Below, one piece after another: positions 17,870 through 25,568 of a stretch of DNA of 64,000 nucleotides (within the stretch, counting starts at the first letter, position 1; each line of letters begins with the position of its first letter). The stretch spans positions 263,501 through 327,500 of the forward strand of contig NZ_OY771647.1 of the NCBI RefSeq assembly GCF_963674925.1, read 5' to 3'. The notes beneath the pieces are model-generated. The model ran no database searches and was not told the DNA's origin. It saw nothing but the letters and a program-made list of their open reading frames with translations. A program made the translations under genes and the position numbers. Source of the DNA: an uncultured Draconibacterium sp. (GTDB taxonomy: Bacteria; Bacteroidota; Bacteroidia; Bacteroidales; Prolixibacteraceae).

Positions 17870-18502
17870 ATGCAATCAATTATCTGGGACTGGAACGGAA
17901 CGCTGTTAAACGATCTTGACTTTTGCATTTCAACGATAAATGTGTTGCTGAAAAAACGGCAACTTAATCTGCTTGATCATTATTCGTACAAAGAGGTATT
18001 CTCGTTTCCGGTAAAGGATTGTTATGAATCTATAGGTTTTGATTTTTCGAAAGAAGATTTTTCCGTTTCGGCACAGGAATATATGGACATTTACAATGCT
18101 GGAGTTTCCAACTGCAAATTACATTCCGGTGCTACCGATGTGCTGGAGCATTTCAGAAATATGGGCTTCCGGCAATTTGTGCTTTCGGCAATGCAGCAGG
18201 ATATGCTGGAGTATACCTTAAAACACCAGAATATTTTTGACTATTTTGAAGGTATAGCCGGGCTGAATGATCACTATGCAGCTTCAAAAATTGAACGAGG
18301 TAAACAGTTTATCAGCGAAATGAATATCGACAAAGCACAGGCCACCATTATTGGCGATACCAACCACGATTTTGAGGTAGCACAACAATTGGAAGTTGAT
18401 TGTATATTGGTAGCCGACGGACACCAGTCGAAAGAACGCTTAGAAGCAACTGGTGCCAAAGTAATTGACGAATTACAGCAGTTGATTACACTTCCGCTTT
18501 AA
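17870..18502 (+). CDS. HAD-superfamily hydrolase (phosphoglycolate-phosphatase-like)
   Basis: 210 residues. Motif I is DWNGTL (7-12): the nucleophile Asp7 is present but the general acid/base Asp is replaced by Asn9. Motif II serine is in VLSAMQ (104-109) and motif III is GDTNHD (162-167). An alpha-helical cap occupies ~15-85. The Asn version of motif I is seen in many Bacteroidota homologues, so the protein need not be dead. Substrate unknown. Follows the acyltransferase by one base; its stop codon overlaps the convergent recJ stop within TTAA (18499-18502). Confidence 0.82.
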   Translation: MQSIIWDWNGTLLNDLDFCISTINVLLKKRQLNLLDHYSYKEVFSFPVKDCYESIGFDFSKEDFSVSAQEYMDIYNAGVSNCKLHSGATDVLEHFRNMGFRQFVLSAMQQDMLEYTLKHQNIFDYFEGIAGLNDHYAASKIERGKQFISEMNIDKAQATIIGDTNHDFEVAQQLEVDCILVADGHQSKERLEATGAKVIDELQQLITLPL

Positions 18503-20226
18503 TCCAGAAAATCGCGTTTTTTGATATCTCTTATAAACAGCTGAAGATTGGTTTTACCCCGGTATTCGTTTTCATTTATCGAATAACAAACATCAAAAGG
18601 CGAACCTGAAGTAATTACATCGTAAGCATCCGATTGATTAAATGCAATTCCCGGGAATATTCCTGAATTTACATCGGGCTCAACCAAATCGAGTTTTAGG
18701 TGCTCCTGATTCTTTCCAACCAGTCGGCTGGTACCGGCATCAAAAACATCTTCGGTAACAAAAACAGGAGTCATATTATGTGGACCAAACGGAGCAAATT
18801 GTTTCAGAATGCGGTAAAAACGCGGCGTAATTTCGCTGAGCGCGATTTTAGCATCCACCTCAATGGTTTGAATTTGCTGTTTATCGGTAATTTGTTTGGT
18901 TACGATCTCTTCAAAACGTTGTCTGAACTCAGGAATATTTTCAATTCTCATGGTCAATCCCGCAGCGTACATGTGCCCGCCATACGATTCCAGCAAATCG
19001 CTACACTGCCCGATGGCCTCGTATAAATCAAAATCGCGCACCGAACGTGCCGATCCGGTTGCCAAACCATTCGATTCGGTTAAAATTACCGTTGGGCGGT
19101 AATACTGCTCGGTAACCCGCGATGCCACAATTCCAACCACTCCTTTGTGCCAGTCGCGGTTATAAAGCACAGTACTATTCTTGCCTTTAAACTCCGGACT
19201 GTTCTCGATGGTATCAAGTGCATCCTGGGTAATATCGCGGTCAAGCGTTTTACGTATTTCGTTAAACGAGTCGATCTCCTCACCCAGCAGATCCGATTTA
19301 TCTTCATCGGTTGAAACCAGTATCTGAACCGATTTTTTACCGTGTTCAATTCGGCCCGACGCATTTAATCGTGGTCCGATTTTAAACACAATATCGCTAA
19401 TGGTAATTTCTGTTCCCGAGATTCCGGCAAAATTTATAATGGTTTGTAAACCAATTCCCGGATTCGAGTTCAGTTTCTTGAGACCATAATACGCCAGAAC
19501 CCTGTTCTCTCCGGTTATCGGAACAATATCAGCAGCAATACTCACTGCAACCAAATCGAGCAGATCGTAAATTTCTTCGTAATCAATTTCGTGTCTTTTG
19601 CAGTAAGCCTGCAGCAGCTTGAATCCTACGCCACAACCCGAAAGTTCTTTGTAAGGATAATTGCAATCCGATTGTTTCGCATCCAGCACTGCAACAGCCG
19701 GCGGTACTTCAGCATCCGGATTATGGTGATCGCAGATAATAAAATCGATCCCGCGTTCCTTGGCTTTGGCAATCTTTTCAACGGCTTTAATTCCGCAGTC
19801 GAGTGCAACAATTAGCGTTACTCCTTTTTCAACGGCATAGTCAATACTTTTGGGCGAAATTCCATATCCTTCGCTGTAACGATCGGGTATGTAATATTCA
19901 ATATCTTTTATACGCTCTTTTAAGAATGAATATACTAGTGCCACCGAAGTAGTTCCGTCAACATCGTAATCGCCGTAAACAATTACTTTTTCGTTATTTT
20001 CAATTGCCTGATCTAATCGTGCAACCGCTTTATCCATGTCTTTCATCAGAAAAGGATCGTGCAGGTCACTCAGCCGGGGGCGGAAAAAAGCTTTGGCTTC
20101 AGCGTAGGTTTTTATCCCCCGCTGTACCAGCAAGCGCGCTATCACCATATTCACATTTAACGCCGCTGAAAGGTGCTTTACCTCGTTTTGGTCGCCTTGT
20201 TTTTTTAAGTTCCAAATTCTATCCAT
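18499..20226 (-). CDS. recJ: Single-stranded-DNA-specific exonuclease RecJ
   Basis: 575 residues, normal length. A 5'-to-3' exonuclease in recombination and mismatch/base-excision repair. Seen: motif I DYDVDG (86-91), motif III DHH (166-168), the DHHA1 domain with GGHMYAAGLT (around 420) and the C-terminal OB region. Convergent with the HAD gene, sharing the TTAA palindrome of their stop codons. A TAnnTTTG-type element lies 34-41 bases upstream of the ATG. Confidence 0.95.
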   Translation of the reverse strand: MDRIWNLKKQGDQNEVKHLSAALNVNMVIARLLVQRGIKTYAEAKAFFRPRLSDLHDPFLMKDMDKAVARLDQAIENNEKVIVYGDYDVDGTTSVALVYSFLKERIKDIEYYIPDRYSEGYGISPKSIDYAVEKGVTLIVALDCGIKAVEKIAKAKERGIDFIICDHHNPDAEVPPAVAVLDAKQSDCNYPYKELSGCGVGFKLLQAYCKRHEIDYEEIYDLLDLVAVSIAADIVPITGENRVLAYYGLKKLNSNPGIGLQTIINFAGISGTEITISDIVFKIGPRLNASGRIEHGKKSVQILVSTDEDKSDLLGEEIDSFNEIRKTLDRDITQDALDTIENSPEFKGKNSTVLYNRDWHKGVVGIVASRVTEQYYRPTVILTESNGLATGSARSVRDFDLYEAIGQCSDLLESYGGHMYAAGLTMRIENIPEFRQRFEEIVTKQITDKQQIQTIEVDAKIALSEITPRFYRILKQFAPFGPHNMTPVFVTEDVFDAGTSRLVGKNQEHLKLDLVEPDVNSGIFPGIAFNQSDAYDVITSGSPFDVCYSINENEYRGKTNLQLFIRDIKKRDFLD

Positions 20227-20259
20227 GCTGCGTTATTGTGTTTTCAAGATGTGAATGGG

Positions 20260-20267
20260 CAAAGATA
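20260..20267 (-). promoter_or_regulatory. Candidate -7 element for recJ
   Basis: CAAAGATA on the plus strand is TATCTTTG on the minus strand, matching TAnnTTTG. No clear -33 element. Confidence 0.45.
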
Positions 20268-20364
20268 CAAAATGCAACCGCATATGGAAATAAAACATTC
20301 ACCCTCAACATTATTTTTTAATTGATTCAGTGTTACAACAACAATTACAACCGATCTGTTTTAT

Positions 20365-20372
20365 TATCTTTG
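20365..20372 (+). promoter_or_regulatory. Candidate -7 element for lysS
   Basis: TATCTTTG, matching TAnnTTTG, 94 bases before the lysS ATG. The leader then carries a hairpin CGGGAA (20395-20400) / TTCCCG (20405-20410). Confidence 0.45.
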
Positions 20373-20466
20373 CCCAAATTTTTTTAAAGGGATTCGGGAA
20401 ACTTTTCCCGGGCAATAAATTGTCATTTAAACAAAAGAGTGACAGCAAAATAAAAGTGAAGAAGAA

Positions 20467-22173
20467 ATGAGTCATCAGGAATTAAGCGAACAAGAGATCA
20501 TCAGACGAAATTCGTTGCAAAAAATGCGCGAGTTGGGGATCGACCCCTACCCGGCGGCACAGTACCACGTAAATACCAACACCAAAGAAATAAAACAGAA
20601 CTTCAAGGAAGAGGAGAAGAATTTTCAGGATGTAGTGATTGCCGGCCGTTTGATGAGCCGCAGAATTATGGGAAAAGCTGCGTTTGCTGAGATCCAGGAC
20701 CACGAAGGACGTATTCAGATTTACGTTAACCGCGACGAAATTTGCACGGGCGACGATAAAGTGATGTACAACGAAGTGTTCAAGAAATTGCTCGACATTG
20801 GCGATATCATTGGCGTAAAAGGACATGCTTTTATCACGCAAATGGGCGAATTAACCATTCATGTTACTGAATTTACAGTGCTGAATAAATCGTTGCGCCC
20901 CTTGCCGATTGTAAAAGAAAAAGATGGTAAAACCTTTGATGCTTTTACCGATCCGGAACAACGTTACCGCCAGCGTTACATCGATTTGATCGTTAACCCT
21001 GAAGTGAAAGAGACATTTAAAAAACGGACGATTATATACAATACCATGCGTCAGATGTTTAACGAGTATGGTTATCACGAGGTGGAGACACCAATCCTGC
21101 AGCCAATTCCGGGAGGAGCTGCTGCACGTCCGTTTATTACGCACCACAATGCGCTAAACATGCCGTTGTACATGCGTATTGCCAACGAACTTTACCTGAA
21201 ACGACTGATTGTTGGGGGTTTTGAAGGCGTTTACGAGTTTGCCAAAGATTTCCGTAACGAAGGTATGGACCGTACCCACAACCCGGAGTTTACGGTGATG
21301 GAAATTTACGTGGCCTACAAAGACTACAAATGGATGATGAGCTTTACTGAAGAAATTTGTGAGCGTGTGGCCATGGCCTTGCATGGAACCACAAAAGTTC
21401 AGTTGGGCGACAACATTATCGATTACAAAGCACCTTACCCGCGTGTTACCATGGCCGAAGCTATTTTGGAGCACACCGGTTACGATATTAACGGCAAGTC
21501 GGAAGAAGAGCTGCGCGAGATCTGCAAAAAGCTCGATATTGAAATCGACGAAACCATGGGTAAAGGAAAGTTGATTGACGAAATATTTGGCGAAAAATGT
21601 GAGGGCAACTACATTCAGCCAACGTTTATTACTGATTACCCAAAAGAAATGTCGCCGCTTACAAAAATGCACCGCGACAACCCGGAGCTGACCGAACGTT
21701 TTGAGTTGATGGTTAATGGTAAAGAGCTGGCTAATGCCTACTCGGAACTAAACGACCCAATCGATCAGCGTGAACGTTTTGAAGATCAATTAAAATTATC
21801 GGAAAAAGGTGACGACGAGGCTATGTTTATCGACCAGGATTTCCTTCGTGCGCTGGAATACGGTATGCCACCTACATCGGGAATGGGAATTGGAATGGAC
21901 CGCTTAACGATGTTTATGACCAACAGCCCTTCGATTCAGGATGTGTTGTTCTTCCCGCAAATGAAACCGGAGAAAAAAGCGGTGGAGTTGACCGAGGACG
22001 AAAAAGCAGTGTTCGAATTGCTGAAAGTGGAATCGCCGATTGAACTGGCCGCATTAAAAGAAAAAGCCGGCCTGAGCAACAAAAAATGGGACAAAGCCAT
22101 TAAAGGCCTCACCAAAAAGAATGTGGCTAAAGTTGAGAATACTGATGCCGGTTTGATGGTTACAGCCTTGTAG
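20467..22173 (+). CDS. lysS: Lysyl-tRNA synthetase, class II
   Basis: 568 residues. Charges tRNA-Lys. N-terminal OB-fold anticodon domain (~60-160), then the class II core with motif 2 FRNEGMDRTHNPEFT (262-276) and motif 3 GMGIGMDRL (about 472-480). About 65 residues follow the core, forming a lysine-rich helical extension (from ELTEDEKAVFELL), a feature of Bacteroidota LysRS. A terminator-like hairpin follows at 22258-22288. Confidence 0.96.
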   Translation: MSHQELSEQEIIRRNSLQKMRELGIDPYPAAQYHVNTNTKEIKQNFKEEEKNFQDVVIAGRLMSRRIMGKAAFAEIQDHEGRIQIYVNRDEICTGDDKVMYNEVFKKLLDIGDIIGVKGHAFITQMGELTIHVTEFTVLNKSLRPLPIVKEKDGKTFDAFTDPEQRYRQRYIDLIVNPEVKETFKKRTIIYNTMRQMFNEYGYHEVETPILQPIPGGAAARPFITHHNALNMPLYMRIANELYLKRLIVGGFEGVYEFAKDFRNEGMDRTHNPEFTVMEIYVAYKDYKWMMSFTEEICERVAMALHGTTKVQLGDNIIDYKAPYPRVTMAEAILEHTGYDINGKSEEELREICKKLDIEIDETMGKGKLIDEIFGEKCEGNYIQPTFITDYPKEMSPLTKMHRDNPELTERFELMVNGKELANAYSELNDPIDQRERFEDQLKLSEKGDDEAMFIDQDFLRALEYGMPPTSGMGIGMDRLTMFMTNSPSIQDVLFFPQMKPEKKAVELTEDEKAVFELLKVESPIELAALKEKAGLSNKKWDKAIKGLTKKNVAKVENTDAGLMVTAL

Positions 22174-22189
22174 GAATCAAGTAAAAAGT

Positions 22190-22255
22190 TGAGCGTAGCG
22201 AATTGAAAATCGGCTACAGCCAAATCCCGACCGTAGCGTCGGGAGCAAAAGATAC
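22190..22255. repeat. Small dispersed hairpin repeat, copy 2
   Basis: Stem CCCGAC (22226-22231) / GTCGGG (22238-22243), six-base loop, with flanks AAGTTGAGCGTAGCG before and GCAAAAGATACAGG after that match copy 1 at 8331-8395. Confidence 0.55.
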
Positions 22256-22257
22256 AG

Positions 22258-22288
22258 GAGCCTCTTCGATTTTCGGAGGGGCTTTTTA
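22258..22288 (+). terminator. Terminator after lysS
   Basis: GCCTCTTCG / CGGAGGGGC stem (with G-T pairs) followed by T5. It lies about 85 bases after the lysS stop, beyond the hairpin repeat. Confidence 0.65.
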
Positions 22289-22600
22289 ATTGCAATCCTA
22301 ACCCCTTTCTGTATGTTGGAATTACACTTGAGAGCTATCGCCGAAGCCTTCAGCACAAAGGAAACATAGAGATTCTCTTTGGAAGCGAGACAATTCCATA
22401 GAGAATACCTATTATTCCATATGGAATTACTATTCGGAAACGCAGAATTATTTTATAGCAAAGGAGAAATACATTTCAGAACAATGAATACAACATCTGC
22501 CAATATGCTCTAAACCATATTCATTTCTTTTGAAAGATTTCCTGTTTGGTGTAATTTTAATCAGGAAAAATCTTTTTAACCATTTTTGTGTTATAAGAAT

Positions 22601-23080
22601 ATGGAACAGCAGGATTTCAATAAAGAGTTTCATTTAAAATTAAGGGCCGAATTTGAGCGCATCGATCAGCTGTGGGAGCAATTTCAGCGCCATTTTATTC
22701 GCGAGCAGTTGTTTATAGCAAACGAACATCCGGGCTTAAACCTGCCAAAAGATGAATTAAACAAAGCGCTAAAACAATATGCCGCTCACCTGTTTAATTG
22801 TGCCGACTCGGTAGCTGATAAAGATGAAAATTACAACGAAATACGATTAGCACTGGAATTGGAATCCATCACTCGTGCAACGGATAAATATCCTTCGCGT
22901 TTCCGGGAATCGGAGCTTACCCGGCAAACACATAAAAAAGCCAAAGAGTTGTTGATTCAGTTTTTCCCGGAACTCATGGAGCTATCGGCCAATGGATTTC
23001 GCATATTGGAGAAGTATTGTCTGTTTTATAATCTCGATTTCACTTCTGCCCTCGAAGAGAACAAAACAGCTTTCGGGTAG
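22601..23080 (+). CDS. Hypothetical helical protein
   Basis: 159 residues from the ATG at 22601 (an in-frame TTG at 22586 would add five residues and is less likely). Not recognised. The sequence is charged and predicted almost wholly helical, with no signal peptide, membrane segment or cysteine cluster. Amphipathic stretches such as ELMELSANGFRILEKY suggest a helical bundle. It stands alone, between the lysS terminator and tRNA-Thr. A palindrome at 22414-22427 might be an operator for it (inference). Confidence 0.65.
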   Translation: MEQQDFNKEFHLKLRAEFERIDQLWEQFQRHFIREQLFIANEHPGLNLPKDELNKALKQYAAHLFNCADSVADKDENYNEIRLALELESITRATDKYPSRFRESELTRQTHKKAKELLIQFFPELMELSANGFRILEKYCLFYNLDFTSALEENKTAFG

Positions 23081-23184
23081 CAGAAACTCTTTTCCTTACA
23101 ATTAATAGCCACCGCTTTTCCTGATCCATTTTGTCATCCTGCATATTCATTATCAGCAAAAATCTTTAATATTGTAACAGGCAT

Positions 23185-23257
23185 GCCTCTTTAGCTCAGT
23201 TGGCAGAGCAGCTCATTCGTAATGAGCAGGTCGCGGGTTCAAGTCCCGTGAGAGGCT
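23185..23257 (+). tRNA. tRNA-Thr (anticodon CGT)
   Basis: 73 bases folding as a full cloverleaf. Acceptor strand GCCTCTT pairs with GAGAGGC (one G-T). The anticodon stem GCTCA/TGAGC encloses loop TTCGTAA, giving anticodon CGT, which reads ACG (Thr). T-arm contains GGGTTCAAGTCCC. CCA is not encoded. Its 3' end is partly repeated 90 bases downstream. Confidence 0.93.
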
Positions 23258-23278
23258 CTTTCCTCTCTATCTATAACG

Positions 23279-23357
23279 GGTCGCGGGCCCTGACGTTTCA
23301 GTCAGGATACTGATCAAGGCATCAGCATTCAAGTCCCGTGAGAGGCTCTTTCCTCTC
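23279..23357 (+). repeat. Interrupted copy of the tRNA-Thr 3' end with a 40-base hairpin insert
   Basis: GGTCGCGGG (23279-23287) repeats 23229-23237, and the 30 bases at 23328-23357 exactly repeat 23238-23267 (T-loop, acceptor strand and downstream flank). In the second copy a 40-base insert (23288-23327) splits them at the T-loop. The insert holds two perfect hairpins: CCTGAC/GTCAGG (23289-23294, 23301-23306) and CTGAT/ATCAG (23310-23314, 23321-23325). The copy lacks the 5' half, so it is not a working tRNA. It could be an attachment-site-like scar or a small palindromic insertion. Confidence 0.8.
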
Positions 23358-23392
23358 CAATATCTAATTATTCAAATTTTGTAGTAAAACAT

Positions 23393-23424
23393 AAAAAACC
23401 GAAGACACTTGCCCTCGGTTTCTC
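23393..23424 (-). terminator. Terminator after the PRC-barrel gene
   Basis: On the minus strand AACCGA (23415-23420) pairs with TCGGTT (23397-23402), followed by a T-run. It lies 26 bases after the stop codon. Confidence 0.65.
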
Positions 23425-23449
23425 CATTTTCCAATTTGATTATTTCTTT

Positions 23450-24196
23450 CTATTTCCTTTGGCCGTGATAGTCGTAAAGCACTTCCTCAAACTCTGCATT
23501 TACTGCTTCATCCGGATTATATTCCGGCGAATCTTTAATGGCTTCTTTTGTCATATCAACACGGGCTTCACGGTCCGAGAAGCTGATCTTATCAATCACT
23601 TCAATCGGCAGAATCACTTTTTTACTCCATGGGAATAAATTATTCGTATCTACCACAAAGAACAGAATTTGCCAGTCGGTATCGTCAATAATCAAATCGG
23701 AAATATGCCCGAATTTGTCATCGGTGGCGTTAATTCCATAACCTTTAATCTCGTTAAAACTACGCAAACTTGTATCAATGTCTTCTTCCTTAATTACTTT
23801 ACGCGGCGCTCTGAATGCTACACCCGGATAAAAAATAACTTCATTTCCGGCAAAAGCAGCAGAGTCAACCATCCAATACGGATATTTAATTCCATAATAA
23901 TCGGCCAGCTTTCGTTCGTAAATTCGCGATACCGGCATGTCAAAACTTAAGTTTGGCGACCGTTTAATATTGTCTACACTCAAGTTTATTTTAAAAGTCT
24001 TTTCTTCCCAATCCGGCTCCCCCAAAAAGTTATAAGGCACCAATACCCTGTCCGCTTTAAAGAAGTTACCCAGATCAACTTCCACATAACGTATTATCCA
24101 ACTTTTTTCGTCGAATAAAAAGTCATTTACTTTCCCCTCTTCTCCATTTTTTGCTTTAATGGAATATCCTATTAATTCTCTTAAACTACGTTTCAT
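23450..24196 (-). CDS. PRC-barrel domain protein
   Basis: 248 residues with two PRC-barrel-like halves: residues ~1-75 (RELIGYSIKAKNGEEGKVNDFLFD) and ~120-200 (FNEIKGYGINATDDKFGHISDLIID). Both halves share the pattern G-x-I-x-A-x-x-x-x-x-G-x-[VI]-x-D-[FL]-[IL]-x-D. PRC barrels occur in photosynthetic reaction centre H subunits and in RimM, and stand-alone versions are often stress related. Function unknown. The C-terminus is acidic. A GTGCA/TGCAC hairpin lies just upstream (24219-24232). Confidence 0.8.
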   Translation of the reverse strand: MKRSLRELIGYSIKAKNGEEGKVNDFLFDEKSWIIRYVEVDLGNFFKADRVLVPYNFLGEPDWEEKTFKINLSVDNIKRSPNLSFDMPVSRIYERKLADYYGIKYPYWMVDSAAFAGNEVIFYPGVAFRAPRKVIKEEDIDTSLRSFNEIKGYGINATDDKFGHISDLIIDDTDWQILFFVVDTNNLFPWSKKVILPIEVIDKISFSDREARVDMTKEAIKDSPEYNPDEAVNAEFEEVLYDYHGQRK

Positions 24197-24615
24197 AATA
24201 CCTGATTTTATATTTTTTGTGCACTATTGCACGCTATTTTTCTGAGCATTCCTTTATTGCTTTAGTTTTTAATACCAAATCCAAAGATGTGCCACAATAA
24301 GCAGCACAACAAAGCGACACATCTAATAAACCCTGACCTTCTGACACTTATGCAAACAAAATCAGTTTTATCAGGCAATAAAGAAAATGGATTTATTGTG
24401 GAAAAAAAGTCACAACAACTGTGGAGAATTGTTACTGACCGATAAGAATATTAACGGAAAAACGCAAGCACCTGGCAACTTACATGATGCATTAATTGGA
24501 AGCGGTTTTAAGGAAGAGTTTTTTTGAAAAGGGGGCAGAAATCCATATAACGGATTTTCGCAAATCCGTTTCGGAACCAAGGATAGAATTTCAACGATTG
24601 ATGAGTAAGCAGAAA

Positions 24616-24705
24616 TTAATGATTCTGTTTCACATCAAGGTAGCTTCTGTATATCACAATAGAAATCGCCATCAAAAACAATATACCATAAATAATTACT
24701 GCCAT
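24616..24705 (-). CDS. Tiny single-pass membrane protein (copy A)
   Basis: 29 residues, beginning MAVIIYGILFLMAISIVIY and ending RSYLDVKQNH. The first 19 residues form one hydrophobic span and the tail is charged. It resembles the other micro-ORF at 24929-25015: both start MA, have YG at residues 6-7, a second hydrophobic run, then an arginine-containing turn and DVK near the C-terminus. Too short for ordinary gene calling. Conservation of this pattern between two neighbours on the same strand is the main support. Function unknown; small subunits or regulators of membrane complexes are one possibility. Confidence 0.55.
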   Translation of the reverse strand: MAVIIYGILFLMAISIVIYRSYLDVKQNH

Positions 24706-24928
24706 AACTTGTCGTTTTAAAGTATAGTTACGTTTACGGCTTTCAACAGCACTTGTTTCGCTTTAAATGAGATAGTTATCAAATATGAATTGTTAATATG
24801 TAGCAGAATACTAATGATTAAGAGGTTCAAAAACAAAGTGGTCGACTATTTACAGACTTCCCCTCTTATGGTATTTACTCCATTCAATTAGTGGTATTTC
24901 GTGGGTGCAGCCCCATACCAAAATATTT

Positions 24929-25015
24929 TTAGCTATGTTTTACATCCCGATAGCATAAAATCAATACTGCAACGATTATAGCTATCACGACGCTTCCATA
25001 TAGAAAAATTGCCAT
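24929..25015 (-). CDS. Tiny single-pass membrane protein (copy B)
   Basis: 28 residues, beginning MAIFLYGSVVIAIIVAVLIL and ending CYRDVKHS. Same length, same strand and same plan as the micro-ORF at 24616-24705 (MA..., YG at 6-7, hydrophobic span, R, DVK, His near the end). About 220 bases lie between the two. Probably paralogues that arose by duplication. Not similar to KdpF, CydX or CcoS as far as can be judged by eye. Confidence 0.55.
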   Translation of the reverse strand: MAIFLYGSVVIAIIVAVLILCYRDVKHS

Positions 25016-25339
25016 AATAACTGGTTTTTAAGTTATTAACTATTTCACTTGTTTGCCAAAGCAAAACAATCTGCCTTGAAAACAAATCTTCTTCCAACAC
25101 TACTTCCATAATATTTCGTTTATGTCAAGTCAATTACTTATACGCAAAAAACGTGCAAAAAGATTACCTTTTCGTCTTTTTTAGAATATTATTATAGGAC
25201 GTAAATAGAGCTATTTAAAATCTTGGCAAGAAATTTCAACCGTAAAAACGGATGTTGAACTTGATTTGAATGAATTAGCTGTTACTTAATTTGACTTCGT
25301 TTTACGTAGTGGATGCAGTAAGCATTAAAAAGTTATTGA

Positions 25340-25508
25340 AATATTGTATTGAATGAAGGGTGCACCCGGCACTCCGGGAGGCTATAATTCCGGCTTACTC
25401 AGTACGGTGAAGTTATCCACGAGAAGAATTACGTATTGCACAAAAACTTTCCTCAACATAAAAACTTGAGCCTTTTTCAGAGAATATCTCTGATAAGGCT
25501 CTTTTTTT
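25340..25508 (+). ncRNA. Candidate small RNA ending in a strong terminator
   Basis: A strong plus-strand terminator at 25468-25508 has no plus-strand gene before it. Immediately upstream the DNA is unusually GC-rich for this gap and contains the perfect hairpin CCCGG-cact-CCGGG (25365-25378) and a possible long-range pair between GTGCA near 25361 and TGCAC near 25437. The 5' end is a guess. No match to tmRNA, RNase P, SRP or 6S signatures was recognised. Confidence 0.35.
25468..25508 (+). terminator. Rho-independent terminator, plus strand, of unknown transcript
   Basis: GAGCCTT (25468-25474) pairs with AAGGCTC (25495-25501) and the inner CAGAGA with TCTCTG (25478-25483, 25487-25492), followed by T7. 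Confidence 0.8.
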
Positions 25509-25513
25509 GCACA

Positions 25514-25547
25514 AAAAAAGCCACCCGGTTTCCCGGATGGCTTCTAA
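25514..25547 (-). terminator. Terminator after tsf
   Basis: On the minus strand AGCCA-t-CCGG / CCGG-g-TGGCT followed by a T-run; 22 bases after the tsf stop and back to back with the plus-strand terminator. Confidence 0.75.
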
Positions 25548-25568
25548 TATATTCTTTTTTGCTTTGTA

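Larger units (their letters stand above)
22174..22600. other. Intergenic stretch after lysS
   Basis: Holds the dispersed hairpin repeat, the lysS terminator and, at 22414-22427, a perfect 14-base palindrome ATTCCATATGGAAT. A weak inverted pair ATTCTCT / AGAGAAT lies just before it. No gene seen. Confidence 0.6.
24197..25567. other. Long AT-rich intergenic stretch
   Basis: Apart from the two micro-ORFs and the candidate RNA, nothing recognisable. A 74-codon plus-strand frame at 24496-24720 overlaps micro-ORF A antisense and has no family look; a minus-strand frame near 25100-24930 overlaps micro-ORF B out of phase. Neither is accepted. Confidence 0.55.

Noticed and set aside
22586..22600. TTG start for the hypothetical gene
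   Set aside because: An ATG follows five codons later and a promoter-like TTTTTG overlaps the TTG.
23279..23357. Second tRNA-Thr gene
   Set aside because: Only the 3' half is present and is interrupted in the T-loop; no D-arm or anticodon arm.
24496..24720. 74-codon plus-strand protein
   Set aside because: Lies antisense over micro-ORF A, no family look, no promoter seen.
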